Position numbers and translations under genes: made by a program. From contig JAWNGF010000001.1 of the NCBI GenBank assembly GCA_037039685.1, positions 3,038,001-3,102,000 on the forward strand: a stretch of 64,000 bases of DNA, written 5' to 3'. This DNA is from Ceratobasidium sp. AG-K. Taxonomy: Eukaryota; Basidiomycota; Agaricomycetes; Cantharellales; Ceratobasidiaceae. Below, piece by piece: positions 9,899 through 20,542 of this stretch. How positions within the stretch are numbered: position 1 is the first letter of the stretch; every line of letters starts with the position of its first letter. The notes beneath the pieces are model-generated. The model saw nothing but the letters and a program-made list of their open reading frames with translations, was not told the DNA's origin and ran no database searches.

Positions 9899-12097
9899 CT
9901 ATCGGGGGATTGGTCTCGACTTGCGATCCCGAACCCAAAGCTTAACGAGGTCCAGAGTCGCGATAGCGTCCTCCAAACTAGAGTGACCCTGGGTCTCTCC
10001 GCCGTCAGTGCCGTTCTGGATTAATAATCCAAGATGCTCTCGTGCCCTACGTGCCAGTCAGTGGACGCATGCAAGTAGATGCGAAAACAATACTTACAAG
10101 TCCTTGAGAGCTCGACGATAAGGGAACCCAGCATGGTGAGGGAATAAAACGGTTGTGTCAACCACATTCAAATGCACCATGCGTAACGCACGCATGTCGT
10201 TCTCGAGTCTAGATATTCGGCGTTATGTTTTGCCTCCTGAAATAAGCCTTGGATGACTCACGCATGTCCGATGAGTATGGTGTCTGGACCAATTATCTTG
10301 CGCATTTCTCGTCGCACTCCATCTAGGTCCAGTTCAGCCTCATCCAAGGACTTGATTCCAGAGAACCGAGTGTTGTAATCTCTGCATTCATATAAGTTCA
10401 CAGACAAATGACTGAATAAGAACAAAAGCACTTACAAGACCTCCACCCCAGCATCCAGCTTGACGAGTTTGTCATACACGCACTTCCCAGCTCCGTCTAT
10501 CACCGAAACTCGCGCTATGCTCATCCCAGCCGTGGTATAAATCATTTCGCAATCCAAGGCCGCGACGTCCAGCAATGTTGACGACGGAGCGTTAGGTGAC
10601 CCAAATGCAGATGACTCAGAATAAGGGTGCCGTGCGTGGAATAGTTCGAAATCATCAGGATCTTTGAACACATGTGCCCCGACTACACACCCGGGCGCGC
10701 CAGTCGGCGAGCCACAGCATTTGTGAATCATCTCTCGGATGCCTAAATGCTCTCGTCAGTTATGGAACGCATCGAAACATAAATCGTGTACCTCCTGTTT
10801 TATTGACGTACGTACGTCCCCAGTGGAAAGTGCACTGGTGAGACAGCGCCTCCCGCTCCTCTGGCGTCTCGGGCGCATGTACTACAAACAACGTCTGGCA
10901 CCGCTCACAGTTAACTTCTCGCCCTTCGTCGCTGACCCGAGTGCCACCTGGACCAGGGGGAACAGTCACAAGATACCCCCACTGGACGAGCTGCTCTCGG
11001 CTAAGGCGTACATTCTCGAGTTGTGCGCGCTTGAGGGTTGCGTGCTTCGCCTGTTCAGCTTCGATCTTGCGTGCGTCAATGGTTCCCTGAGTTCCGACTG
11101 ATGGATGGGAGATACGGTCTGGTTTGGGTCGTTTCTTGATAAGGGTGATGGTATGTGCACCGTTCTGTGCGGTGGTCAATGATATGGTTGTCAAGAACAG
11201 GAGCAGAACGCACGTTCTTGTAGGTCGATTTCTGAGACCTGGCATAGACTTCCGCCTCTTGAGCAATAGCATGCTGACCTGCCAGTGTAGTGGTCTGGGG
11301 ACCAGGTGGTATATTGCTGTAAAGCGTCTTGAAGGTCTATCATGCTGTGAGTCAAGATCAGAACCAGCTAGTAGACCACTTACCTCATATATGACAGTCG
11401 CCATCCTTTGACGGTCTTTAAGTGGGACGTTGGTATTCGCTGCGTTGATGTTCAATATCGGTGCACCTGTAGGTGATAATGAAGTCTTGAGAGGGACAAA
11501 GAGGTTGATTAAGAACGGGTCGGTCAGTCGAGATGAAACGCGTCGAGTCGTAGTGGTTGCCATACCACAGAAGGAGGTGCCGCTCTACTACGGACAGGAC
11601 CAGGGGCTATCTTGGGCACCTTTGCAGGAGGTGGGGGAGACGAGGCGCGCGACGCCGCCTCAACAGGTCGCTTTATGACAGCGTGCGGCGCCCGGACCGC
11701 ACTCGAAGACGTGGAAGTGGGGTAGCCAGACCGAGAGTTCGAGGTCGAAGCGAGCGCTTGCGGTTTGCTGGTAGATGGTCCGGATGCATTATCATTTCCA
11801 CTTGGCACTTTAGTTGTCAATCCCTTGGCTACCGTGACCGCGTCGGATGACGCAGTGGGTCGTGTGAGTGGTTTCCGTAGCGAGGTTGATCCGCTGTCGT
11901 CGATGGAAACGTGGCTGGGTTGAGTGGGCACGGTTAGGTTCTGTGCTACTGGCGTATGCGAGAATATACACGGAGAACGATTGCAATGTTGATCGGGGCA
12001 TGCTATAATTGACAATAACAGAATATAAGTTTTGCTCGCTGGAACATTGGTGTGACAGCTCACCGGTCGACTTGAATAATCCAGCTGGTCTGAACAT
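9899..12097 (-). CDS. REX3: RNA exonuclease 3 (Rex3, DEDDh family)
   Basis: A multi-exon gene of about 600 residues. It begins MFRPAGLFKST, then a C-x4-C-x4-C-x3-H finger-like motif (CPDQHCNRSPCIFSH) as in fungal Rex3 proteins. A Ser/Thr/Pro-rich linker follows, then a central region (NTNVPLKDRQRMATVIYE, AQEAEVYARSQKSTYKN), a second cysteine cluster (NCERCQTLF with CTFHWGR and HKCCGS), and the exonuclease core. Catalytic motifs: ExoI in LDCEMIYTT (Asp and Glu), ExoII in IGHALENDMRALR (Asp), ExoIII in GHSSLEDAIATLDL (His and Asp). Rex3 trims the 3' ends of stable RNAs such as RNase MRP RNA, U5 snRNA and its own message in yeast, acting in the nucleus and cytoplasm. Splice sites include 12003-12063 and 11486-11565. 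It starts at the ATG preceding the finger; longer upstream reading gives no family match. Confidence 0.9.
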
Positions 12098-13122
12098 CTC
12101 ATTCCTTCACTCGGAGATAGTACTGTTCTGCCCGTACGCGCTTCGCTAGTGATAACAAGAAGCAACGCGTGGTTCAAACAACTGACTATGGTCACGGTCA
12201 GCCACGTGGGGACGATGACAAATTGACCTTGTTATATCCCGAGACTTGTACAATTCAGCACGATTAGAAGATTACGTCAATCTTTCAACAAACTGGAGAG
12301 CGGACAGGAGTCGGTGTCATTCGTTCCATCGCCTTTGTGGTGCAAGTCAATGCAATGGCAGACTGCGCATGTGTAGCCCTTGAAACGGAGTGTGCTAGTG
12401 CTGAAACACGGTTGCTTCCGTCACATTTACCTATTCAACCCAGCTTTCGAGCTATGTTACGATGGAGAGCTCAAGGGCACTAAAATTGAGGACATGATAG
12501 GAAATTTTCGATAGCCATTGGGCATGATTGCTTCACAGCGCTTCATGGTCCATCTCGTTGCAGCGCTGCAACAACTTCATACAAGTTAAAAGCGAAAACC
12601 TGACTTAAGAGGAACTTAAAGCATGAGCTTAGATTAGCCGTGCCAATCTACATTGCTGACATCGGAGTAACGAATTTCAGGCCCAACAGGGGTAGGTACG
12701 CGACCAAGTTTCAGGCATGCCAATGATAAATTGCCCCCGTCGACAATTGAAGAAATACCCAACATTTGCGGTGCCAAATATGGTGGATAAACTAGTCAAA
12801 TGACGAAAGTGTTGGGTCTGACATCGAGGCAAGCGACTGCATGGGCCATGGCGGGGGACCTGGCACGCCTTTGTGACGCGATCTTCATGAGAGCAGGGGA
12901 TATGACAGACTAGAGAAGCCCAGCACACTCCACCGCAAGCTGACAATCAACTAACACACTTAAATACCCTCTTGAATGAAGCAAACGCGTATCATCGTCT
13001 CATTAAGCATTAGGTGTATGTATCGCAATCGTCTGCACAAATAGATCAATGTCCTGGCCCAAAGTTCCCGGCCAACGCATTCACAATCATTAAATATAAT
13101 GATTTGACCCAGACGAAAAATC
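12098..13122. other. Intergenic stretch, no gene seen
   Basis: About 1 kb between the REX3 start and the stop of the alpha/beta hydrolase gene, both on the minus strand. It should contain the REX3 promoter near 12,100-12,400. Only short frames with no family features are present; no repeat or RNA gene was recognised. Confidence 0.5.
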
Positions 13123-15044
13123 TCAATTCTTGGAACGCAAACCTCCCAACCACTCAATCACGCCCTCCATCCCCTCGCTACCCGTAACAAGCGCACTCCC
13201 ATGTCGACCTTCAGGATCAAACCGAACGCCCCGGCGGACTCCGTGAGAGCGTAGATACCGGCGTACACGTTCACCATCGATGATCGAGTCCTTGCCCCCG
13301 AGGAAAAACATAGAGCGGCTGGGGTCCCGTGCGGCAGGAATCTCTTCGAACCAAAGGGAGTTTGCGGACCACTAGAACAAGCGTTGGTAAGATGCATGTA
13401 AAGCTAGGAGAATATGTGTACTCACGTCGAATTGACGCTGAATGTGGTTGGCAACTCCGAGCTCAGTGCCCACGAAATATCTCATCAGAATATCAAGACC
13501 CTGCTCAAATGAATCAGCGAGATCATTCGAAAAGAACGTCGAGTAACTAACGTTGACAGGCCGCTTGTAGACGAAGTTGTAGCATACATCCCCCTCCCAA
13601 AGGCAGAACGTAACCGGGTCGACAAAGCAGTTGCGTTGAAGTAGCTCGGGGTATGCTTTGAGCATCCAGGCGTGAGGCACGCTTCCACTGGATCACATCG
13701 TCAACATCAACTCTTCGAAATTGAGCGTGAGATTACGTACTTGGAGTGGCTGAGGAAAGTAACCTTGGTCGAGCTTGACTTGTCCGAGTTTGCCCACCCA
13801 AGCTCCTGGAGGAGTCCGTGAAGCGTTTCCACAAGTTCAACCTTGCTCGGTGCCTGAAGGTGTCCGGGATGAATAATTGACTGAGAGATATGCGGCTGAA
13901 GTGGGACCAAGACTGGGCGATTCGGGAACTTGGCAAGGATTTCGCTGATAAACATGGAGTACTGAGCAGGACCAATTCCAAGTCCGTGCATGAATACAAT
14001 TGGCTCCTGAAGTTCGTCTGAAACGACGGTAGGTTGGCGCAAAAAGTACCTATGTGCGATGTAAGACGGCGCGATATGTACTGATATGCCCGAACTTACT
14101 CTAGCTTTCCAAACTTGCCGTGAGTGACCCCGTATGCCCGCTGAAGGTAGGCTCGGAAAACTACGTTGGCTAAGGTAGTGACAGCATAGCATACAAGCGG
14201 GCGTCCGGTGATATCAAGAGGGTCGAGAGTTAGGCGCAAAGGATTGACAGAGCGGGATGGAGATTCCGACTTGAGCTCGGCCTCCGGGCGCAACTTGCTT
14301 CCCGAGCGCTTCTCGAGCATGTCCAAAGCTTCACGTAGAATCAACTCGTTGGCTGGACGCTGAATAGCAGTGTCATAGGAGACATTGAAACAGGACCAAG
14401 ATAACCAAGAAAGCATAGCCTCTCTCGAAATAGAGGTCCATTCGGCCTTGTGGAACCTGTGCGAGTGCTCAGCCGACTGCGGTGAACAGGTGAGAACGGG
14501 GTACCTACCAGGTGCGCAACCTCTGTCTAAAGTCAATTGCACGAGGGTCGTCCCACTCGAGCTGGTCAATGGATTCAGCCGGACTCCCGGGCCGGTCCCC
14601 GGCGGCGTCGTCTTCGACATCGTCGTCGGTATCGGGGTAGAGAGGCGCCAATCCAGTTTGAAGAATACGGGTAAATAGGTTTCGGAGATGGTGCAGTTCG
14701 TATTGCGGTAATACTGAGGTTTTGCGTCGTAGGTTTCGTGCAATTATAGTATGGTATATACAAAACAGGGTCTGCGGAAGTTAGCTATTGTCTGTCTGCA
14801 CGGCTCAACTCCTAAAGACACCACCCACCTCAAGAGTACAATAAATAAACAATGCGGTTTCCCATTTGGTAAGAGATAACAACGGACGAGTCGCAGCTAG
14901 CCAGCCAACGGTACAAATACTGAGAGGGGTGACCGCCCAGACAGGACCAACGATACAGAGCAGAGCAGCATAAAAAGACAGTTGTCGTTTCGGAAAGACT
15001 GTGGGTGTATTAGTGAGACATTTCTGGCCGACCGGTGCCGTCAT
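13123..15044 (-). CDS. Membrane-anchored alpha/beta hydrolase
   Basis: About seven exons encode roughly 530 residues. The N terminus has two hydrophobic spans (FYAALLCIVGPVWAVTPLSI and a second near TALFIYCTLE), then an acidic linker (YPDTDDDVEDD), a helical middle region (AEWTSISREAMLSWL) and a C-terminal alpha/beta hydrolase fold. Catalytic features: oxyanion-loop HGLGIGPAQY, nucleophile elbow FLSHSNGS (Ser), acid in LGGKDSIIDG (Asp), and His in DPEGRHGSAL. The elbow reads S-H-S-N-G rather than the usual G-x-S-x-G. The architecture matches an uncharacterised fungal family of membrane hydrolases, likely esterase or lipase type, acting at the ER or another membrane. The substrate is unknown. 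The ATG at 15044 was chosen because it just precedes the first membrane span. It is transcribed divergently from IDH1 with 430 bp between starts. Confidence 0.8.
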
Positions 15045-15474
15045 CCTGGCGGAGTGCGACTAGAATACAGAGTGCCGGGAGGTATGGAGGGGAACAAAGC
15101 CAGAGGCGAACCAACTTGAACAGGAAAAGCACATTGCAAATTGGCAACCATGTGAAAGGCCCTGAAATCGTGTCAGCTCAGGTGAGGTCATTGGAATGTC
15201 GGCCGCCACTCGGCCGTGGTCGAGTTGTTCGCTCGCTGTGTGGCTTGGGCGAACAGGTCAGCCCTGGGCCACAGAGCTCGCCACTTCAGGTCCGGTGGGC
15301 CGGTGACAGGCATGTTTAGCCCAAATTCGATTTGCCGATCATCCACGTGACCAAGCTACTCTTATCAGATAAGATAATAGGGCATTCCGAGAATACCCGG
15401 ATAAGATATCCCGAACCTGACAGTAAAACTTCGTCGTCATTTCTGCCCACCTCCATCCAAATTTCTGTCCAAAG
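15045..15474. promoter_or_regulatory. Divergent promoter with GATA-site cluster, alpha/beta hydrolase / IDH1
   Basis: The 430 bp between the two start codons hold a CACGTGAC E-box near 15345. A perfect palindrome of GATA sites, CTTATCAGATAAG, lies at 15361-15373, and a further GATAAG at 15400-15405. All lie 70-130 bp upstream of the IDH1 ATG. CACGTGA sites are typical Cbf1/USF targets in fungi, and GATAAG pairs are targets of GATA factors such as AreA/Nit2 or the siderophore repressors. Binding is inference. Confidence 0.5.
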
Positions 15475-17065
15475 ATGCTTCGTTCTGCTGTGACCGCGGC
15501 GACTCGCTCGTCTGTCCTTCGCCCTACGGCCCAGGTGAGCTATATCCGATCAAACAAGATACCCCAGACCATTGACATTATGCCAGACAACCCAGGCGCT
15601 GCGCCCTGCGACTACCCTTGCGGCCTACTATCCCAAGGTTTCACGCCGTGTAAGCCCGGGAAATCAAAACCAGTTTATGTACTTCTAACCGGGATTCACA
15701 GCTGCCAACCAAATACGGCGGAGTGTACACGGTGTGTTTGCCCAACCCTGCGATTCTTGTGATCATATGCTAATCGAACTCGTGAATACTAGGTTACTTT
15801 GATCCCGGGCGACGGTATTGGTGCAGAAATCACCGACTCGGTCAAGGAGATCTTCGAGCACGTCAATGCACCTATTGAGTGGGAGCAGTATGACGTATCC
15901 GGCCTCTCCGGCGCTGGCGAGAGTCTCTTCAAGGAGGCTATGGAGAGCTTGAAGCGCAACAAGGTCGGCCTCAAGGGTAGGTAGCGATGTTCTTCTCATG
16001 TGAGACTAAGAGCCTAACGGTCTCGTCTACATAGGAATTTTGTATACTCCCATCGATCGTTCGGGTCACAACTCGTGGAACGTCGCAATGCGCCAGCAAT
16101 TGGACATCTACGCCTCCGTCGTTCTTTGCAAGTCTATTCGTGGTTTCCCTACTCGTCACAACAACGTCGACTTTGCGATTATTCGTGAGAACACCGAGGG
16201 AGAGTATGCTGGACTCGAGCACCAGAGCTACCCCGGTGTCGTTGAGAACTTGAAGGTCACCACCCGCGCAAAGTCGGAGCGTATCATTCGCTTCGCTTTC
16301 GACTTTGCTCTCAAAAATAACCGCAAGGCGAGTAGCGTCAACCAGATTCACTAAAATAGCTCGCTGATGGGTAATGATGTCAGTAGAAGGTTACATGCGT
16401 GCACAAGGCCAACATCATGAAGCTCGGTGACGGTCTGTTCTTGAACACTTTCCGCCAGGTTGCGGAGGAGTACAAGTCATCGGGAATTCAGTTCAACGAC
16501 ATGATCGTCGATAACACGTACGTCTGAGTGATCTGCATGCTTTTCCAGATATGGTCTTAACAGGGCGCTTGTTTCAGTTCGATGCAACTCGTTGCCAAAC
16601 CCAGCCAGTTTGACGTGATGGTCATGCCCAACCTGTATGGCGCTATCGTCTCGAACATTGGGGCTGCATTGGTTGGCGGGCCCGGCATCGTTCCGGGATG
16701 CAACGTTGGTCGGGTAGGTTGATTGGTACAGCCGGTCCGCTCCGACTAACTCCGGGTGCCTAGGAATATGCGCTTTTCGAGCCAGGGTGCCGTCACGTCG
16801 CAAAGGATATTATGGGTACCAACAAGGCCAACCCAGCGGCGATGATTCTCTCCTCGACAATGATGTTGAGGCACCTTGGCCTTGAGTCTCTTGCCAACTC
16901 CATTGCCCAGTCGACATTCGACGTTATCAACGAGGGCAAGGTTCGCACCGCGGATATGGGTGGTGAGTACGGCTACCCATTTCTGAACGCAGATCCACTA
17001 ACATTTCGGCTCTAGGATCCGCGACGACCAGCGACTTCACTGCCGCAGTTATCAAGGGATTGTAG
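15475..17065 (+). CDS. IDH1: Isocitrate dehydrogenase [NAD] subunit 1, mitochondrial
   Basis: Nine exons give about 375 residues. A mitochondrial presequence ([20 protein letters not shown], basic and Ser/Thr-rich) leads to [20 protein letters not shown] and [12 protein letters not shown]. Then come [63 protein letters not shown], the [20 protein letters not shown] block and [12 protein letters not shown], ending [12 protein letters not shown]. These match the regulatory Idh1-type subunit, which pairs with Idh2 and binds citrate and AMP; the octamer oxidises isocitrate to 2-oxoglutarate in the TCA cycle. Intron 16328-16386 has a GC donor (AAG|GCGAGT); without it the frame after NNRK is lost. 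The other introns are GT..AG. The start is the first ATG and gives the targeting peptide. It is convergent with ERJ5, with 160 bp between stop codons. Confidence 0.95.
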
Positions 17066-17225
17066 TTATGGACTCTTGTTGATGTATCATAGCTTTCTTT
17101 TCCGACTTAATGCAATCTCGAGCACATTGAACCGTACGATCCACTCGTTCAACTTGGGTATTAAACCAATGGGCGTAACATCTAGACGTTACAACGGACC
17201 CCTCTAAACTGATCCAAGTACGCAT

Positions 17226-18347
17226 CTAGTTGCGCTTTCCACCCTTGCGCTTCTTTCCGCCAACTTTTTCTACACCTGTGGCAGCAGCATCAGATGCGTC
17301 CGTCTCGGAGGCATCCGCGCTCTCGTGTGCTCCGTTCTCGTGTGCCTCGACCTCTGCCTTTTTACCGGTGACCTTTCCAATGAGCGACTTGACCAACGAC
17401 GGGGCCCAAGTGGAGCTAAACGAGGGCTTGGGAAGAATGCTCTCGTCAAATAGCTCGTCGCCAGCACCATCGTTCTGCCACCCACGTATAAGCGCCACGT
17501 ATCACAAAGTACCATGCTACTCACATGCCAGACAGTCCCGTCTCCTTTGACAACCAATTCGATCGTCCTCGCATTTCCGGCACCGTAGTTCATCTCCTCC
17601 TGCGAGACCGGCTTGGCCGGAATCCTAACCTTTCTCGTACCCTCGACCGGAACCATCCTTGGGCCCCACGCAGCAAGCTTGGCCCGACTAACAAGGTCGC
17701 GTACTCGTTCCAGGTCACGGTTATAGTTCATCTTCTGGACAAAGAACTGGAGCGTGCATGTGAGGAATGACAAGAAGACGAGCACGCTGCCTAGACCAGG
17801 GCGGAAGCGAGAGTAGTAATATCCAGTGCCACGCCATTTGGGTACACCGTTCTTGTAGAAGAAGTTGTATCTTGGGAATCGAGGTGAGTTGTAGTGAGGT
17901 GGAATGGGCGGTATACATACCGTTCGCGACCCTCGCCAGTTTTGAGGATAGAATTAACCTTTCCAAGACGTGCGTATCGCTCGTGGGCACCTTTGACGCC
18001 TTGGTTCTGTAAAGGTTGCCATCGTCAAAATGTTGAAATTTGACTAGTATCCGTGCAATCCATACCTTGTCGGGGTGCAGCTTGACGCTAAGCTTCCTGT
18101 AGGCCTTGCTCAACTCGGCCTGACTCGCCGTCGATGGAACATCAAGCAAAGAATAAAAGGTCGTGCCAGGTCCTAGAAATAATAACCCAATTTAGCGCTC
18201 CTGCATCTACTCGACGTGGATAGCTTGCTCACCTTCGTGCTGCTCTAGCTCGCTCACGAGGTCAAAAATCTCGTGGTCCTCCTTGGTCCATGCAATAACG
18301 GCTGTCAAAGCCGCAAAGAGCGCACACAGGTACAGCAAGGCTCGCAT
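17226..18347 (-). CDS. ERJ5: ER membrane J-domain protein (Erj5-like)
   Basis: Six exons encode about 300 residues. A signal peptide or anchor ([20 protein letters not shown]) precedes the J domain: [31 protein letters not shown] with the catalytic HPD, then [14 protein letters not shown] and [21 protein letters not shown] membrane span follows ([20 protein letters not shown]), then a cytosolic region and a strongly basic end (KRKGGKRN). HPD lies N-terminal to the second span, so the J domain faces the ER lumen, as for yeast Erj5, a co-chaperone of BiP/Kar2. A longer upstream open frame exists, but the ATG at 18347 gives the proper signal sequence. The C-terminal Ala/Glu-rich segment ([20 protein letters not shown]) is low complexity. 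Confidence 0.9.
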
Positions 18348-20542
18348 GGTTGTGGATGCGGATACAACAAATCGGGCGTGCCAGCAAATATCATGGAGAA
18401 GCACGTGATTTCCAAACTGGGGACCAGCGGTGGCCGTGTTATGCGACTACATGCGTGGTCCCCCTTCTGATACCAACATATCAAGAGCGCATCCATTTGT
18501 TTTTGCCCGTTGCAACATCAAGTAGATCAATAGGCCCCTGGAATCGCTCTACGTAGCGTTTGGTTGAACTGTGTGTGATCAGTCGCTCAGCGAGGGTAAC
18601 GGCCGCAAAGCAGACGCCATCCATACAGCACAAAAATTCAGGCATTTTTGAACCTAAGCTTTTAAAGCGTTCTCGCATCCATTCTCAAGTGCGCGGTGTA
18701 TGTTTGCTTGCTTTGACATAATCGCCGGTCGTAGACCCTAAGCAACAAAATCGTGACGGTCTACGGATCTGCACGGCGCTAGGGTGGTGGGGAGATATCC
18801 TTAGCCATATATTTCAGTGTAGCATGATTCGCGCCATTCAAACGGCATCTGCTGGTGAGCTGCCTGGCGCACCGCGAGTGGTCCGGGGGCTCAATTTCAC
18901 GACTCCAGTGGTACATCTATAACCCTAACCCCTTATGTCGTGACTTCTAAGTCGTGAAATTGAGGCCCCAGACCACTCGCGATACGCCAGGGTAGCTCAA
19001 GGTGGTGCGGTCCAGATACGAGGGCCTGATTAAGGCATCACCTGTTTTACAACTGAAAAGGGTGTGGATGCCATGGCTTTGTTTCCAACGCAGCCACAAT
19101 CGCACAGGTCCTTGCTTAGTTAGGAAAGGGAGCCGCGGGTAAACAAATTTCCGAGCGTGATGACATCTTTTCATAATGAGATCCGGCTGAGCTCTCTGCC
19201 GATATTTCAACCGCGTACATGAATACTAGTTCGTAGGCCGGGTTCGCAGCCATGCAAGTTATACATAAAGGACTTGTCGTGTAGGTTTCGAGATCCCCCA
19301 ACTGTAAAGGGGCTCTAACGAAAATCCCAGCCTCACACTCAACCTCATGGCTCGCTCCAAACTTTCAGCTGTTCAAGGGGCAGCGCCATTGGCACAGGTT
19401 ATGTGGGTGTCTACTACTGCCTATACTAGTAGAGCGTGACACATGCTCACCTACAAGATAGGCCTCCTCCTCCCATTTGCCTGACGTGCATACATCTACT
19501 TATTCTCCTAATACAGTGTCTATTAGTTGTATTGTGAGTGGTGTGCTACGAGGACAGTAGGATGCTCATCACTGTTATTAGCTTCCGGGGGCGTTACCAG
19601 GAGGTTGATATTTAACCCAACGGGTTTCAGGCCATTTGGCCACTGTGCTCTTCATGCCTCTTTCTTCCTTTCTTTTATCCACCACAAACCTCTGGGATCA
19701 TTGTCACCAGGTTGGCGCCCAACGTGCGTCAGCCTTGTGGCGGTGAGGACCTAGCTGGCAACTAATACGTATGCTATAATGTATGATTGACTTATGCAGT
19801 TTCCCGTGTTCTTTCCCCTATGATCAAACATTTGTCCGGATATGACTAGTCACTCAGTTACGGCTCAACTAAACGTCCCTCGAGATGCGGGTGTCTACGT
19901 AATTGATGTGCTTTCCCGCAATAAAAGGCCGGTTCAGTTTTGGCTTGGTTCACGACTTCGAACGTGATCCTTAGCAGGTTCCTTCGGGGCCGTCGGGGGC
20001 ATTAAAGCTGAGGTGGTCACGCACGTTATCTGGGCCTAGAGCTCCCGGGCGCTTAAATTAGCCTCATCATGTAGACGCACGACGGTAGGTGAAAAGCGTG
20101 AGCAGAAGAAGCTGGCTCCTAGTTGCCTATTTCGTTCGAGTCGCTCGCACAAGCTGTGTGCGATGGTAGTCTTGCCGACCCTACTTGCTATTCAAATGGA
20201 AGGATCATGCGGAAAGTAAGAGATCGTACAAACTCAAGTGACTTACGTCGAAATTTCTCTGACAAATTATCGTGTACGAGTGCTTTAATCGTCTGTTACC
20301 ATCCAGTTTAGCTTCATCTAGTGAGCCCACTCGGACAACCTTCCGCATCCGACCTCCGACCAACTGACCGTTGTGGGGTTTCACCACCGTAACAACTAGA
20401 CTTCGTGACAATCCTTTTTGAAGCATCGCGGACAGAAGTTCTTGCCATGAGTAGGGAAGGTCCATGAAAGATTTGGGTGTTAGGAGGCCCAAGGAAAAAT
20501 GTAGGTGGCCCACGCTGAGTAACTGGCTGGATTCCTGTTAGT
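18348..20542. other. Gene-poor region with a short hairpin
   Basis: About 2.2 kb upstream of ERJ5 without a convincing coding region; open frames are all short and lack family features. The only structure I see is the inverted repeat at 18863-18991, listed separately. A CACGTGA site near 18402 may belong to the ERJ5 promoter. Confidence 0.5.
18863..18991. repeat. Short inverted repeat with telomere-like loop
   Basis: The left arm (18863-18904, starting CCTGGCGCACCGCGAGTGG) and the right arm (18950-18991, ending ACTCGCGATACGCCAGG) are near-complementary, with a few mismatches. The 45-bp loop contains AACCCTAACCCC at 18921-18932, which resembles two units of the fungal telomere repeat. The element could be a small foldback or MITE-like sequence. 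I could not identify a clear target-site duplication on its flanks. Confidence 0.75.

Noticed and set aside
18921..18932. Telomere-like AACCCTAACCCC
   Set aside because: Less than three repeat units in the middle of a contig with genes on both sides; not a telomere. Kept only as a feature of the hairpin loop.
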